Assembly: GCA_958298945.1 (NCBI GenBank)
Contig: OY282607.1
Coordinates: 53,049,020-53,113,019, forward strand
Direction: 5' to 3'
Source of the DNA: Atherix ibis
Taxonomy: Eukaryota > Arthropoda > Insecta > Diptera > Athericidae
DNA length: 64,000 nt
This document shows positions 9,640 through 22,714 of the stretch, piece by piece. The translations under genes and the position numbers were made by a program. How positions within the stretch are numbered: position 1 is the first letter of the stretch; every line of letters begins with the position of its first letter. The notes under the pieces were generated by a model. That model did not search any database, was not told the DNA's origin, and saw nothing but the letters and a program-made list of their open reading frames with translations.

Positions 9640-11420
9640 AGTTATGCCATTTGGATTATGCAATGCGCCCGCCACATTCGAGAGGCTTATGAAATTGGTA
9701 CATTCTGAGCTAATAGGAGATGTCTTCCTGGTGTATTTAGACAATATAATTGCGAGTTCATATGATTTTAAGGATCACTTGCAAAATCTGGGGCAGATTT
9801 TTGCAAAACTTTCAAATACCAACTAGAAGCTTAGCCCCACAAGTGCTCATTTTTTCATAAAGAGAAGTTAGTTTTCTCGGGTATATTGTTTCGCATTAAG
9901 ATATACAAACAGACCCGGAAAAAATTAACCCCGCTCGAGATTGGCTGATACCAAGCAATAAAATGGAGATGTGGGCATTTCTCAGTTTGTACTCGTAATG
10001 TAGAAGATTCATACGAAATTTGGCGGACATTGCACGGCTATCACATCAGCTAACAGAAAGAAGACATCAGTTTAACTAGAAAGAAAAATTTGATCAATCG
10101 TTTCGAGAACTAAAACAATGTGTGTGTAGCACGCCTAGCTTGGGTTAGCCGGATAATATAAATGAATTCATCATCGACACAGACGCTAGTAATACGGGTA
10201 TCGGTGGAGTTCTATACTAACAGAGAAGAGATCGCAAGGTGCTTATTTTAGCAAAGTATTTTCTAGACCGGAGAGGAACTATTGTGTCAACCGAAGAGAA
10301 TTATTCCCTGTAATAAAAATATTCAGGCACGTAAGCAAATATATTTTAGGTAGAAAATTTCTCCTTAGAGCGGATAATGTTACATTAAAGAGAGAGATGC
10401 TCCATCTCAAAATCCTGAAGGGCAGGTAGCACTTTAGATCAATCTATTAGAAAAGTACGATTTTGTTATATTGTAGAACATCAAAGGGGCAAACACATTG
10501 TAATAAATAACTGTAAACATTGTACTCGAAAGATGCTAGCTAAGCCCAGCTTGCTAGAAGCATAGAAATGGATGCTCCTAAAAAGTAAAATGAAACTGTA
10601 AGTGGGAGAATTCAAAAAATTAAACTTAAATTCATAAACCAACTACAAAAGCATACTGGGTACAATGGGAGAATTTAATGATGAGCAATGGATTTCTGGG
10701 CCGTAAATAGGAAAACCCTCTGGAAAATGACTACCATTTACAAATTGTAGTTCCAAAATCAGTGGTAGTGGATGTGTTCCGGCTATTCCACGACCGCAAA
10801 TGCAAAAGCGATGAAACTAAATATATAATATCGCTGCTCTATGAGAAAGAATAGCTTTATACGTGGTGATACTTTTCCATACCACGGAAAGTGATAACCG
10901 GTACCTACTCGTAGTGATATACCATACTACTATATAGAATGGTCAGAGGTGTTTTTAAAGTTAGTAAGCAAAGTATTTTGCCTATTTGAAGTTCCTCTGG
11001 AAATTCACAGTGAACAAGGTAAAACTTTTCAGTCTCTACTGTTCAAGGAAATATTCCAGGTTATGGGAATTCATAAAATTCGGGCAACCCCATATTATTC
11101 TCAATCGAACGGAATGGTAGAACAGTTTAATCTAACTTTGAAACGTCATTTCACTAAATTGGTTGATCTGTATCAAAAAACCTGGGACCGACATGTACTC
11201 CTGTTCCTTCTCCCCTATAGAACGACAGTATAAAAAAGGACCTCAGTAACAGCGGAAAATGCGAACTTTATAAGGGAACTACGGCTAACTCCGTCAGAAA
11301 CACCAAGTCATATGCCAAAATATGCACTGGATTTAAAAGAGAAGATGAAGCTATTAATTTTCTGGTACGAGATGCCGGACTACGGGTTAGTGAGACGATG
11401 AAGGAGTCTTTCGATTGGCT
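9640..11420 (+). pseudogene. Ty3/gypsy retrotransposon pol remnant, copy A
   Basis: Pieces appear in pol order on the plus strand. Reverse transcriptase: MPFGLCNAPATFERL with a YLDN box at 9644-9826, where the last Asp of YLDD is lost. RNase H: FIIDTDASNTGIGGVL near 10168. Integrase core: 10949-11233 with EVPLEIHSEQG and NGMVEQFN. Many stops and frameshifts separate them, and parts of the integrase linker are missing. The normally Asp-containing HSDQG box reads HSEQG here and also in copy B (36815-37800). The element is inactive. The absence of gag, protease and clear LTRs means the boundaries are approximate. Confidence 0.85.
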
Positions 11421-11539
11421 GTGATTTTAATCATGCACAGTTCTTTTGAACGTGCTAATTAAAAATATTTATAGTAAGGAACAAATGTTCTCGTAAAAAA
11501 TTATAAACAACTACATTAGAAATTGGTTTTACGCACATC

Positions 11540-12005
11540 AAATGTCATTGCTTCTCACCATTTCGAATATGAATCATTCTTTGGATCTGTCTTACCAGCA
11601 CAATGTCTCATATTTTTTAGAAATGTATCATTAGTAAGAATGGAATTTGTATTTATTATCAGATTAAATGTATTCTCAAACAGTCTGAGTTGTCAAAAAT
11701 AGTGCACCATAAACCAAAAAGGCATTTATCAATGCCTAAAAATAAAATTATTAACATCGAGTAGAAAAACAATTTGAATCGCTCAAGAAATATTTTTAAA
11801 AAAGGTTTCGAAATTATTTGTCTTATCGTACAAGATAAGACAAAAAGCAACAAAACAAAGTACATTGTTCGAAAGGAAAAATCAGAGCTGTCATACCGGG
11901 TTAGCAGCATCAACAGAAAGTAATTTTCAAAACCCTCAGTGTTGGAATTTGTTGTAAAAATTGAAATGGCTAAACATTTAGTAGACTTAAAACGATTTCC
12001 ACACG
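11540..12005 (+). repeat. 3' non-coding part of the gypsy family, copy A
   Basis: About 300 bp from GTGCACCATAAACCAAAAAG (11703) to the AAAACCCTCAGTGTTGGAAT phrase recurs at 40690-40950, behind the second gypsy copy. A shorter phrase, TGGATCTGT-TTAC-AGCACAAT, precedes both. It probably contains the downstream untranslated region and/or LTR. Positions 12006-12727 show nothing recognisable. Confidence 0.6.
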
Positions 12006-12727
12006 TCACTTTTCTCTATAATATTGTCTGTGTTTGTTCATTATCTGTGCTATAACTATGTAGCTCTCTGACGAAGTTTAAAAACGACCGAAAATATACA
12101 GTGTCTAAAACTATGCAACGAATTATAGTGCATACAACTTGTCCCTGGTTTCTCATGTGCATTTAAAAAAAAAAAGTAAGATACCTACAACAACAACAAG
12201 TAACCTACAACTACAATAAGCAGATTTGTTGTTAAATGAAGTAGGAGGCAATACCTATCGATGCTAGTTCAACTATTAGTCTTAATAAGGCTAACATTTG
12301 ATTAGCTTAATATATTTCGTGGCCATAATCATCTCAAGCGACGAGGAGTGTTACTGGGGAGAGTTACTGAGAATAATTATCTTATAAGAAGTAAACGAGC
12401 ATGCAACTTTTTATAATGAGAAACAGTTACGTCATGTACAAAGGAAACATTGATATCACGAACAAAATAGATGAGAATGTACAATTTATACGAAAGATTT
12501 TTTCCTGAATGGATTGGATACGACTGGTAGAACCGCACTTCTAGTCCAAACTTCCAAATAGGTTTCAGTACAGTTTTTTAAATAAGTAATTTGCTGTCAT
12601 TTGTAAGCTTTGACCGTAAGTCCAACAGTCTAAGTAGTAGCTTATATCGCCTGCTCACTTCAACTCGTTAGAGTTTTGTGTGAAGCATATACGTCTGTCG
12701 TCTTTGGTTCCAGTTACCCGGTATATA

Positions 12728-13984
12728 AGCTTAAATCCGCTGTTTAGTCATAGATGGCGTGAGTGAGCGTAGTAAGCTACCATGTGCGCGCCGTACTTTT
12801 TTTCATGAGTTTGACATCTGTCAACTTTAATCAGTGCACATTGTCAGCAATTTCGTACAACAACATACATTTTTCCTTTTGGTAATCATGTCTAGTTTTG
12901 TCCCAGAAAAAGAACATATGTGCGAAACTCTGCTTTTCTGCTTCAATTTGAAGAAATCGGGTGCCAAATCACATTGAATGCTTATGGAGGCCTATAGTGA
13001 CAGTGCTTTATCGAAAACAACGTGCCGATATTGGTTTCGTCGGTTCAAAGATGGCAATTTTGACTTGTGGGACAAGAAGCGTGAAAATCGGTCTAGGAAG
13101 ATTGAGAACCATCACTTGCAGGCTCTTTTGGACGAAGACGATACCCAATCGTAAGAAATGATCGCGGACCAATTGGGTGTTACTCAACCAGCCATTTCCA
13201 TGAGTCTGCGTATCATAGGGAAGATTGAAAATATCGGAAAATGGATGCCGCATGAATTGAACGATAGGCAGATGGGGCGACGCCAAACCACAAGGCCAAA
13301 TTTTGCTCGCCATCGGATTGTGACAGGCGATGAAGAGTGGATATATTTCAAGAATCTTAAACGCAAGAAATCGTGGGTTGATCCCGGCCAACCATCAATA
13401 TCTTCCCCAAGACCAAATCGCTTCAGACGGAAGACGGTGTTGTGCGTTTGGTAGGATCAGTAGGGTATCGTGTTCTATGAGATGTTGAAACCTGGTGAAA
13501 CTGTCAATACCCACCGCTACCGCTAATAACTGATCAAATTTCACTGTGTTCTGCGTGAAAAAAGGACGAATTATCAACAAAGACTTGACAAACTGATTTT
13601 TCTCCACGACAAGGCACCATCGCACAAGTCAAAAATGGTCTGAAACTACTTGGAGACAATCAACTGGGAGGTGCTACCCGACCGCGATTATTCAATAGAC
13701 TTGGCCCCTTCCGACTACCACCTGTTTTCGTCGATGAGCCAGGCGCTTGCCGAACAGCACTTCGATTCTTACGAAGACGTCCGAAAATGGCTTGATGAGT
13801 GGTTTGTCACGAAAAAGAAGGAATTTTTTTGGCGTGGTATCTACAAACTGCCCGAGAGATGGAAAAATGTGTAACTAGCAAGGGCAAGTACTTTGAATAA
13901 ATTTGTTTTTGCTTTCTATGGAAAAAACATGTGTTTTTTTGACTAAAACACAGCGGATTTTGACTAAAAACAGCGGTATGTATT
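12728..13984 (+). mobile_element. Decayed mauritiana-type (Mos1-like) mariner
   Basis: Coding similarity to mauritiana-group mariner starts at MSSFVPEKEHM (12889) and runs to the C-terminus near 13875. Visible blocks are RFKDGNFDLWDKK, IADQLGVTQPAIS, VTGDEEWIYF (first Asp), IFLHDKAPSHKSKM (second Asp present, next Asn changed to Lys), DLAPSDYHLF and FFWRGIYKLPERW. Stops, frameshifts and a deletion before the VTGDE block make it inactive. The termini are poorly preserved: AAATCCGCTGTTTAGTCA near 12735 is mirrored by TGACTAAAA-CAGCGGATTT near 13940-13965. The outer coordinates are therefore estimates. Confidence 0.82.
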
Positions 13985-15100
13985 GAGTGGGTCGTTTGTT
14001 TATTTGTTATTATTTCAAATAACACCAATACTGATATGTACATTCTAAGCGCCACAACACTAAAGAAAGTTTGTTTATAAGCAAGTACACATTTTGTTGC
14101 TGTCCAAATAGTTGCATTACTCATAAGGTTCTCGGAGGAAATTATTTAGGAATAGGCTGAGAAACTATTATAAAAAATACGAGAGTGTTAATTTGAAAAT
14201 TTAAATAAGTCAATGGAGTGGTGACAAAATAATCTATAATGTCAGGACGTTTGGAGAAAGACGTTGGCCAATATGAAGGAGTACAGGATTAGAGACTCTA
14301 CATACCTATTGTGAATGTTTTGGATTGTAGTCTCCGTTCGCGATGGAAGACCCTCCAAGCACCTGAAAGATAGACCTATCCACAGGTTGTTGTGCTTTTT
14401 AAACACTCATTTATAAAATGTGCTCCAGCGCATTTTACACATTTTGATTTTGAAGTAGACTGAGGTGTCTAAAGAGAAAATTTCTCTATTTTTTACTGAC
14501 GTCAACGAAGAAGAGCGTGAGTAGTTTGGAGGTGTTTCTTTGAATGATATTATAGACATTATGGACCTAAAATCCTATTATGTTATCTCTTATTCATTTT
14601 TACTGTCCATTATTGAAGTGGTGTGGTGCAGGTGACATATTACTACCCTATATGGTTTATATTCCTTCAACTGATATGAGTGCAACAGCTTTAATTCTTT
14701 TTAAAATCTGAATTACACTGCGATATGATTTATTTGATTTTGTATAGATTACAGGGTCTTTTGTTTGTGTCTTACAAGAAAATTCACTGGTGCCAATACG
14801 TCTGGCAACTTTTCTAGCCAATTCTGCATAATTATTTACCATCTCGAAGTAGTTAGCGATATCATCTGTTCAGTTTTAGTCTTTTAAGTCTTATTTGTGG
14901 GCTCTATGCCAAGAGTTTGTTTGAGTTCAGTCCAAAGTACTGACATTCATTGTTTGAGCAATGTAAATAAGAACCATTATTTGAGTGATCGGTAGATTAA
15001 GTTGCAGTGTGAAGTGCAAAAAGCGAGAAGATGAAATTCGAATTTTCCGTCCTAAACATACAAACACCATCCTAAACATACAAATAAAGAAAATCCTCAA
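13985..15100. other. Intergenic, no gene recognised
   Basis: Only short frames are present (for example minus 14657-14842), none with a recognisable motif. Composition is mixed, suggesting several old decayed insertions. Confidence 0.4.
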
Positions 15101-15650
15101 TAAACCAAAATAATATTTTACTCTATCCATTGAATCTACGTCAGCTCGTAACAATATGAATGCTAATGATTTTTTGCACGAGATATCGGACTATGGGCTA
15201 GTGACAAGATGAAAACACGGTCACGATCAAAAAGCAAGAGCGCAAAATTCCAAGAGATGGATCTTTTTTATGGTTGTATAATCCCACACGGTGTAAAGGA
15301 AAGTCAATGAAATTGCAGGACGGTTGAGATGGTGTAAGTATTTTTTAATTAGATACCTCATCCAGAAGAGATAGCAAGGACCACTGAAGATTGTGCATAT
15401 TGATCGCATGGCCCCTTATTATGGATCGAATCCATCGAAAGGAGCCGCGTTATGAGGTTAGGCAGTTTGAAAATCGAAATATTAATAGCCATTAGCCTGC
15501 ATTGCTGTGTAATCAAAATAAGAAAAATATAGCAAAAAGGAAGAAGATATATAAGGATTGGGTATCCTTACAACCTGGCCAAGCTATGCCATTAAATCTG
15601 CTAGCTAAGAAATAAAGCTGATTGATGCATATCACCTTCCCTAATTTGTT
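15100..15650 (+). repeat. Gypsy-related fragments shared with the 41-kb region
   Basis: TTTTACTCTAT-CCGAATCTACGT at 15115-15150 matches 41068-41095. The phrase GATATCGGACTATGGGCTAGTGACAAGATG (15181-15211, in part) matches the end of both gypsy coding remnants. Positions 15468-15640, from GCAGTTTGAAAATC to CTAGCTAAGAAATAAA, match 41404-41630. The order is the same as in the 41-kb locus, which places this segment between the gypsy remnant and the DUF1091 duplicate in both loci. Positions 15651-16570 show no gene. Confidence 0.55.
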
Positions 15651-16570
15651 TGAAATATGAAAAAAAATCTATATTTATAGATGCGGAAGAGAAAATAATA
15701 AAGAATCCAGGTGCATTTTCAAGCAGAATAGTACATAATTCTTCATGGTTTGAACAAAAAAACATATTTGTAGGATCCAGCAGGAGCTCTACACTTCAGC
15801 ATCATCAAAAATTTCTCTGAGAATGGATGAGAAAAACGTTATGAATGTTATTATTATAATTTTAGCTATAAAACAGGAATGAGAAAATATGTTCTCAGAC
15901 TACGTAGGACACTTCACATAGCTTAAGAATAATAATCATACTTAATTGTATTTTGCTAAAAGAAATAATAAATCTAGAACAATAAAAGTTGGTGTATTGT
16001 TTGTTATTTGAACTTATTTTATTGGTATATGTTATGTAGGAATCTTTTTGAAAATTTCCAAATATGTTCGAAGAAAACATAATAGCAAAATAATGAAATT
16101 TACCAGTGAACCACAAAATGTTTGCGCAACACAATATACGAGTTTGTATTTTCACCATAAATTAGCGTATAAAACCAACAGGCAATTGGAAAATCTTCTG
16201 ACTACCAGGACTAAGTCAATATAAACATTTTCAGATTTTTCTGGTATATTTACACAAGGCACTATCAATAGCGGAAAAAACCATAGATATGGAAGAATAC
16301 CCCTTTTGATTAGAGAAATTTTAACATTTTAGGCGTTCGTGTAGTTCTGGAGAAGGTGATGCTGAGCTTTTGGAGAGTGAACTATAGCAGTAATACAGTA
16401 GTAAACAAAATGTTTAATAACCATAAAAATATAAATTGTGAATATTGAAATCAATTTGAGACGCTTGGAAGCCTTTCAGTTCCATGTTACGATTCTAAGT
16501 AACTCGCTCATCGAGATGTGGTTACAGATAGCGACTTGTTACTTGGTGAAATCATATTAACGTTTAAGTA

Positions 16571-17801
16571 CGAGGGTCGTTCAATAAGTCCTTAGAAAAT
16601 CCGAGAAATTGCGCTCGTAGTGTCGGTAAAGATTTTTTTTTTGTAAGTAGCATTATTTCAGCTCGATCTATAGCGTAGGTCAATTTCTATCGTCGATTAA
16701 AGTTAACGACATTTATTTGTGCATAACAATGAAAAAAAGCGAGTTTAGGGCTGTCATCAAACATCACCATTTGAAAGGCTTAAGCCCGAAAGAAATCAAA
16801 GCCGAGTTGGATACAGTTCATGGCACATCTGCACCTGTGTTTGCGATGGTTTACAATTGGGTGAATGAATTTAAACGTGGCCGTTCATCCACAAAAGATG
16901 AACATCGTTCAGGACGCCCAGTTGAGGTGTCTACTCCTGAAATCATCGACAAAATCCACGATCTGATTTTGAACGATCGGCGAATTAAAGTGCCCGAATT
17001 AGTTGAGGCCACGGGCATATCACAAGGTACAGTCGGTTCAATTTTGCATGAAAAATTGTCTGTGAAAAAAATTTCGGCAAGATGGGTGCCACGTTTGCTC
17101 TCAGAGGAGAATAAGCGCAATCGTGTAGTGGACTCTGAGGCTATGTTGGCACTCTTTCATCGCAATCCTGCCGAATTCCTTCGTCGACATGTCACTGTGG
17201 ACGAAACCTGGATACACTACTACACTCTAGAAACGAAGAGACAGTCATCACAGTGGATTTTCAAGGGTGAACGGGCTCCGAAGAAGGCAAAAACTGTGCC
17301 ATCGGCCGGCCTTTTGGTATTCGCAGGGCATCATTTTTATCGACTACTTGGAAAAAGGAAAAACAATAACAGGAGCGTATTACGCGTCGTTATTGCAACG
17401 GTTGAGCGAGGAAATCAAAGAGAAACGCCCCCTTCTGAAGAAGAAAAAAATCCTCTTGCATCAGGACAATGCGCGTGTGCACACCTGTGGAATTGAGAAT
17501 GGAATTGTTGCAGCATCCCGCTTATTCACCAGATTTGGCCCCGAGTGACTATTTTCTTTTCCCCAATCTGAAGAAATGGCTTGGCGGACGACGGTTCACT
17601 TCCAACGAGGACGTCATTGCTCAAACGGATGAGTATTTTGCGGAACTTCCGAAATCCTATTTTTTGGACGGGATAAAAATTTTGGAAAAACGGTTGGAAA
17701 AGTGTATAGAGCTAAAAGGAGATTATGTTGAAAATTCAAAAATTTTTTTTTAAAAAACAGTTTTTTTCATCTTTTTCTAAGGATTTATTGAACGACCCTC
17801 G
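16571..17801 (+). mobile_element. Mariner (irritans/mellifera-like) element, copy A, with complete ends
   Basis: Inverted repeats beginning CGAGGGTCGTTCAATAAG at both ends are flanked by TA duplications (16569-16570, 17802-17803). The 1231-bp copy is 40 bp shorter than its sister at 48507-49777 because of small internal deletions. Both copies appear recent compared with the other mariners in the window. Confidence 0.92.
16729..17753 (+). pseudogene. Mariner transposase, copy A (two frame-breaking deletions)
   Basis: The ATG at 16729 opens an uninterrupted N-terminal part with two helix-turn-helix regions (LSPKEIKAELD, IKVPELVEATGIS) and the WVPRLL linker. VDETWIHYY supplies the first catalytic Asp. 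A deletion near 17307-17312, about 17 nt relative to copy B, shifts the frame after VPSAG. A second deletion of about 24 nt, near 17488, removes the segment just after NARVHTC. HQDNARVH and DLAPSDYFLF supply the other catalytic Asp residues, but in different frames. The protein ends with the usual KCIELKGDYVE. It is not functional as it stands. Confidence 0.92.
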
Positions 17802-18514
17802 TATATACAGAGATGTGTTTGGCAGAAGTGCATATGATATCAAAGTATTTTCTGTTCATTATGTAAGGCTTGGATAAAGATCGGAACCACAATACTCTAT
17901 TTCGACATTTGAATCGAGTACTAGAATAACAATATCATTAGCACAGGTATCTACTATATGTGTCGTAAGGATAGAAGTGAGCCAAGGAACCACAGTTGTC
18001 ATAAAGCATGTTTCTGAACATTCCGAATTGACTGCTACTTAGAAATTATGTTAATCAAAGTGTTATTGTAAAATTTAAAAAAAGTAAATGGAGTAAAGAA
18101 AGATTTCAGACCAGTTCAAAGTTTTATATGGAATATAGGGCGTATCTTATTTTTTAAAATATTCATAGACAGTACTTTTACATTCAAATAGAAGGCGATG
18201 ACATTAGCTATATTCATATTTTAGTTCTATAAGTTGGTAGCTTTAATAGTTTAAAGTTTTAACTTCAAATAAAATGTTTATACAAAAACTAAAAATAATC
18301 ACAAATAAACTATTACATGAATTTATGACTTCAATTATTTTCAAGTAATCTTATGACAGATGCAAATATTAAACCATTGAAAAAGTATGACTGCCAACAT
18401 AAAAACTTAAACGAAACAAAGTTTATCAACGTTAATGGTTTTACTGTCGATAGGTACTCCGGTTTTCATAATAAGAAGTTATCTATACACAACTAATTGG
18501 AAAAGTTAAAAATA
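17802..18514. other. Intergenic; short match to duplicate locus
   Basis: Positions 17870-17925 (phrase GGAACCACAATACTCTATTT) match 42150-42195, so the segmental duplication probably reaches here with material lost or gained between. Otherwise it is AT-rich and shows no gene. Confidence 0.5.
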
Positions 18515-18649
18515 AAAATTTCACCAATAAAATGCTTTGATAGGCAGTAGTTATTTAATGTCGATTTGAAAACAATTATATAATTTTATTAATCATTTAT
18601 TATCTTTTTATATTCAAACAACAACAAATAAAATATTTTCACTTTAACA

Positions 18650-19443
18650 TTAGATTACTACATCTTTTAGAATAGTTCGAGGACATTTTTTCTTAACTGC
18701 CCTTAGCATAAAACTGGTATTAGTACTCAGTATGAATACAGTTTCATTTTTGTTCATTTTTCGTGTTTGCAAAATCAAGTAGAATACTAACGTCCCTTGG
18801 GGAACAAATATCGGAATTGAATCCATGCCAACGGGAAGATTATGCTGCGTATAGTTTCCCTGATAAATAATAATTTTCAAATTATCACAGGTTTAAACAT
18901 TTGTTTATAAAAAATCGAAAATACAATAACTTACTGGTAAAATCAAAAACTTACTGGTAAAATTGGACACGATGTAGGCAGGTTTTTCGAATTTTTTAAT
19001 ATATTCAATATAACCGATGTGAATACATCGAAATTTTTAGCCCTTAACAAATTACAAATATTGAACGATTGATTAATTAATGTATGATTGCCACGTTTTG
19101 ACAATAAGTGGAATTGAATTTGCATTTGAACCGAATTTATTCGTTGTTTTATTTCAAAATCGATATTCAGTTTTGGCGGATCTCCATCAACATACGAGGG
19201 TATAAAATTAAAATAATTTGGATTCGCCCAATGGCCATGTTTTTCTTCAGTATAACAATAAAGATTCTGCAAAAAAACATTATTGTTAATAACAATTACT
19301 TAAAAAGAAAAACGTTTGATTGATTTAGAAATATTAACATAATAGAACAAAATGTTTCTAACCCGACTGATAACTAAATGTGTTGCTATAATAATTATAT
19401 AAATACGAGTACAGGAATAGAAGAATGAAATGATCCTTGCCAT
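18650..19443 (-). CDS. DUF1091/DM8 family secreted protein, member 2 (three exons, intact)
   Basis: Exon 1 is 19363-19443, exon 2 is 18955-19266 (312 nt) and exon 3 is 18650-18859, giving 200 residues. Both introns are phase 0 and about 95 nt (donors GTTAGA and GTAAGT, acceptors TTTTGCAG and TTTATCAG). The start MARIISFFYS was preferred over an in-frame ATG at 19482, because the duplicate gene has a 1-nt indel upstream of this Met. The first ~27 residues form a signal-peptide-like hydrophobic leader. Family marks are LYCYTEE, NQSFNICNLL, SCPILP at the exon junction, GNYTQHNLP, PIFVPQG and a KKKCP tail. Sequons (NHT, NQS, NYT, NET, NTS) fit a secreted protein. AATAAA lies about 50 nt past the stop. 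It possibly binds a lipid or pheromone, by analogy with CheA/CheB relatives; this is inference. Confidence 0.85.
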
Positions 19444-20504
19444 TGCGAAACTTGTTAAAACTAAAAGTGAATTATTATTCATAATGCAATCACCTTGGAC
19501 ATTAATGGTAGTTATTTGGGTTTCCACAATATCATCATAATCAAATTCTCTTTACAATTAAGGAAGTAATTATTTCTATGTAAGCAGAGGGTAATTACTC
19601 GTATTAGTATTATTATCATTGTTACTGCCAAATTGTTAGTACTACCATCAAATAGTACAAGTAATTGCAACAAATAAACTCAATGTTACTTGCAAACAAG
19701 CATATAGTGTATCAGCGCAAAAAATAACAAATTATTTACCTCAAAATCATACGTGTATGAGTCAAATAATAAAAAATTATATTTTTCGAATAGTCTCATA
19801 ATTCAATTCTTCTGGGATTTCAGCAAACTCTTTTTTAGCAACCCAATGCTGTTATAGTATACTTTCATAACAATAAGATAGATGGTAATAGTAAAACACG
19901 ATTGGAATGGAAAATAAACAGAAAACTTCAATTATAAGAATAAGATAGAAAATTGTTAAGATTACAAAATATCATCTTAACAATCCACGATAATTTAATA
20001 ATCTTATATAATATATATATGTACATTATTATGAATAAGTAATTGATTATTTAATTAATTAATAATTAAATTATATAAAAAGATTATTTTTATGGGTTTT
20101 GCTATTATCTTTATACTTGTATTAAAGATTAATTTCAAAAGAGTTCATGTTTATTCCATTTGATTTGTTAATCGTCCAGCCAATTCTAATAAATTTGTGG
20201 TTAGCAATACATCATTATATCGAATTCTAACTCCTGCTTTATAGATCGTTCAATATATTCGAACAAATATTCACAGACATCATACTCCATAATTCGAACG
20301 AACATCTGTTTTGAATATCCATCGATCTGTTTCGAATCTATTTCATATTAATTATTGCATTTGGTTTTACAATAGTGCGGTTAAGTAGAAGCAGTCAGGT
20401 TCCAACTTTGCCCTTTTACAATTTTAATGGAAATCTCAGTGTCAAATATATGAGTTTCCACCTTTTACTTTTGAAAATATTGAAAACGATCTAAGTCAAT
20501 AATT

Positions 20505-21180
20505 ATGAGCCGAAAAAGTCTACCCAAAGTTTATGGTTGGATAATTGCCAAAGCGGCAATAAATCATACTTCTTGCATACATACACATATGGTACAAAAC
20601 AAACCAACAATAGCACGTGCTCGTACAAGCCGTTCAGCTGAAAATATTGCTTCGTTGAGTGAACGTATTGCAAAGGATCCAGTTTTGTAGCTTTCACGAC
20701 GCTCCCAAAAAAATGCTAGTTTTTCAGAACAAATCATCTCGGACGATGCTCATTTTCACTCAGACGGCTGCGTTCACAAGCAAAATTGTCGCATTTGGGA
20801 ATCTGAAAATCTAAGAGCATTTTTTTAACAACCATTACATTCATCACGTGTTACTGTATGGTGTGACTTATTGGCGGGAGGTATTTAATTTGTCCGTATT
20901 TTTTCGAAAGTGAGGCTAGTGCTGCAGGAACTGTCAATGGAGTGCACAACAGAGATATGGTAACCAATTTTTTAGGAAGGATGTCGACGACTTGTGGCGC
21001 TACGTGCCACACTGCCCAATAAAACAATTGATGTATTGCAAACTAAATTCACGTTTAAATTTGGGAAGAGGTGATGCTAATTGGATATTAGAATCATGTG
21101 ATTTAACGCCATTAGACTTTTTCTTGTGAGGCTATGCGAATTACTTGTTATGATGATTTCGGCGTTACCAAAGAGGTGAC
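20505..21180 (+). pseudogene. Tc3-like (Tc1/mariner superfamily) transposase relic, copy A
   Basis: N-terminal pieces (SRSAENIASLSERIAKDPVL, then a stop, LSRRSQ) are followed directly by IISDDAHFHSDG and NCRIWESENL, so a stretch between them is deleted. Further blocks are SSRVTVWCDLLAGG and, near 21070-21135, RGDANWILESCDLTPLDFFL. At least five stops interrupt it. The equivalent relic at 44269-44905 shares the deletion, so the element was already dead before the segmental duplication. Confidence 0.8.
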
Positions 21181-22714
21181 GCACAAATCAGGAAGGCTAT
21201 GGCATGGCATTTTCTTATAAAATTCCATGATTCGATGACGTTCATCGAATAACTGGCGAAATCAGTCGTACGATTGTAAGGTTGCACAACTATGATATCA
21301 TAGACAGCGTAGTACAATTATACGTACGTAACAGCATGTATGAACTGGCATCATGATGGCAAAAAAAAAGACAGCCAGTTTATTCGGTGGTTGGACTATC
21401 GTGGAGGTTGTTTCTCCTCCAGCTCTTCAAAAATTACTATTGAAGTACAAGTGTATAACTGTTGCAAATATTTAAAAAAAATTATTTTAAAATATATAAT
21501 TTAAATTTCGAAATATCAATTTAGAAAAAAATACAAGAAAATATAACTATTTAGCAGTAAATTTTATATCAAAGATATAATGGAAAAAATATTAAACATG
21601 TTACTAAAAAAAATACAATAATTTTATGAGAATGGTTAGTGAGATAATAAGTTGTCGGATCACCAGTAGAAAATGATGATCAATATTTACTAAAATTGAA
21701 AACTAAATTATATTTAAAATTGTGATAGAATTTCAAATATTTCATAAATAATATTAAAATACGGACAATTTAAATAATCAAAAATAGATTTTTTGTTCGC
21801 AATGCTTAAAAAAAGTGCTATTTGAAGCATTCATCATTTGGTGACTTTTATTAGAACAAAGTTGATATTGTCAACAAAAAAATGGAATAATCCAGTTTTT
21901 CTAATATCACGAATTTGAGGCTATTTGAAAAAAGGAAAATTATTTACTGACTGATTGCAACTTCTGCACTTGTTGAACATGTTTCAAGTACGACATGAGA
22001 TCAAGATATGAAAATGCTCAGTAAATAATTTTATGTGAACATAAATTGTCTGTCTAGTCATAACAAAAGAATATTGTTTTTCTACAAATAAATCTAAACC
22101 GAATTCTAATTATTAGCTATAAAATAAAAAATAATAAAAACAATTTATTAATAAATTTTTATTCAAATAAATATAAAATTCTGCTATAAGCATGCAAAAA
22201 GTAACAGAAAAAAAATATTGGAAAAATATCCATAATCAATAGTATAGCATTATTTTCATGATATTTAGAAAAAAAAATTATAATTTTTGTGTGAAAAATT
22301 GTAAAAAATAATAACGTAGTCAGAAAAGTAATTTATTCTAAATAATTATAAAGGTTGACAAACAACTGTTGGATTGAATCGTTAAAAATAAAATTGATGC
22401 ACAGACTATAAACGGCATTAATTGCTACAATAAACAACAATAATAATCATAAAAAAATCTCCAAAAGAATAATAGCCATTTGAATAAAAGCAAAATGAAA
22501 TATTTTAAAATCTTCATATAACATAGAGTTCCTCAACTCTTATAAAACGATTGTTCGTCACAGTTGCAATTGATCTGTCAATCAGAACAGACGCGTAGCG
22601 TAACGTATAGTATAGTGTATCCAAATCACAATAAAAATAAAAATAAAGATCTAACTTTTCGAGTTATAGAAAGTGAATAATAGTGAGTGCCATAGCGGCG
22701 AAAGCCGACTAATA

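Larger units (their letters stand above)
18515..22200. repeat. Segmental duplication, copy A
   Basis: The block from TTTCACCAATAAAA to ATTCTGCTATAAGCATGCAAAAA aligns collinearly with 42205-48164. Both copies carry a DUF1091 gene, an AT-rich spacer and the same decayed Tc-like transposase. Coding and non-coding parts look similarly well conserved by eye. Copy B carries extra transposon insertions where copy A has uninterrupted sequence. Positions 21480-22500 are strongly AT-rich with no gene. Confidence 0.85.

Noticed and set aside
14657..16158. Small minus-strand frames at 14657-14842, 14927-15154 and 15895-16158
   Set aside because: No motif, no splice context, and partial overlap with dispersed gypsy fragments.
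19300..19527. Alternative upstream start (ATG at 19482 or 19527) for DUF1091 member 2
   Set aside because: The paralogue has a 1-nt length difference just upstream of MARIIS, so an upstream start is not conserved; the shorter leader fits a signal peptide better.
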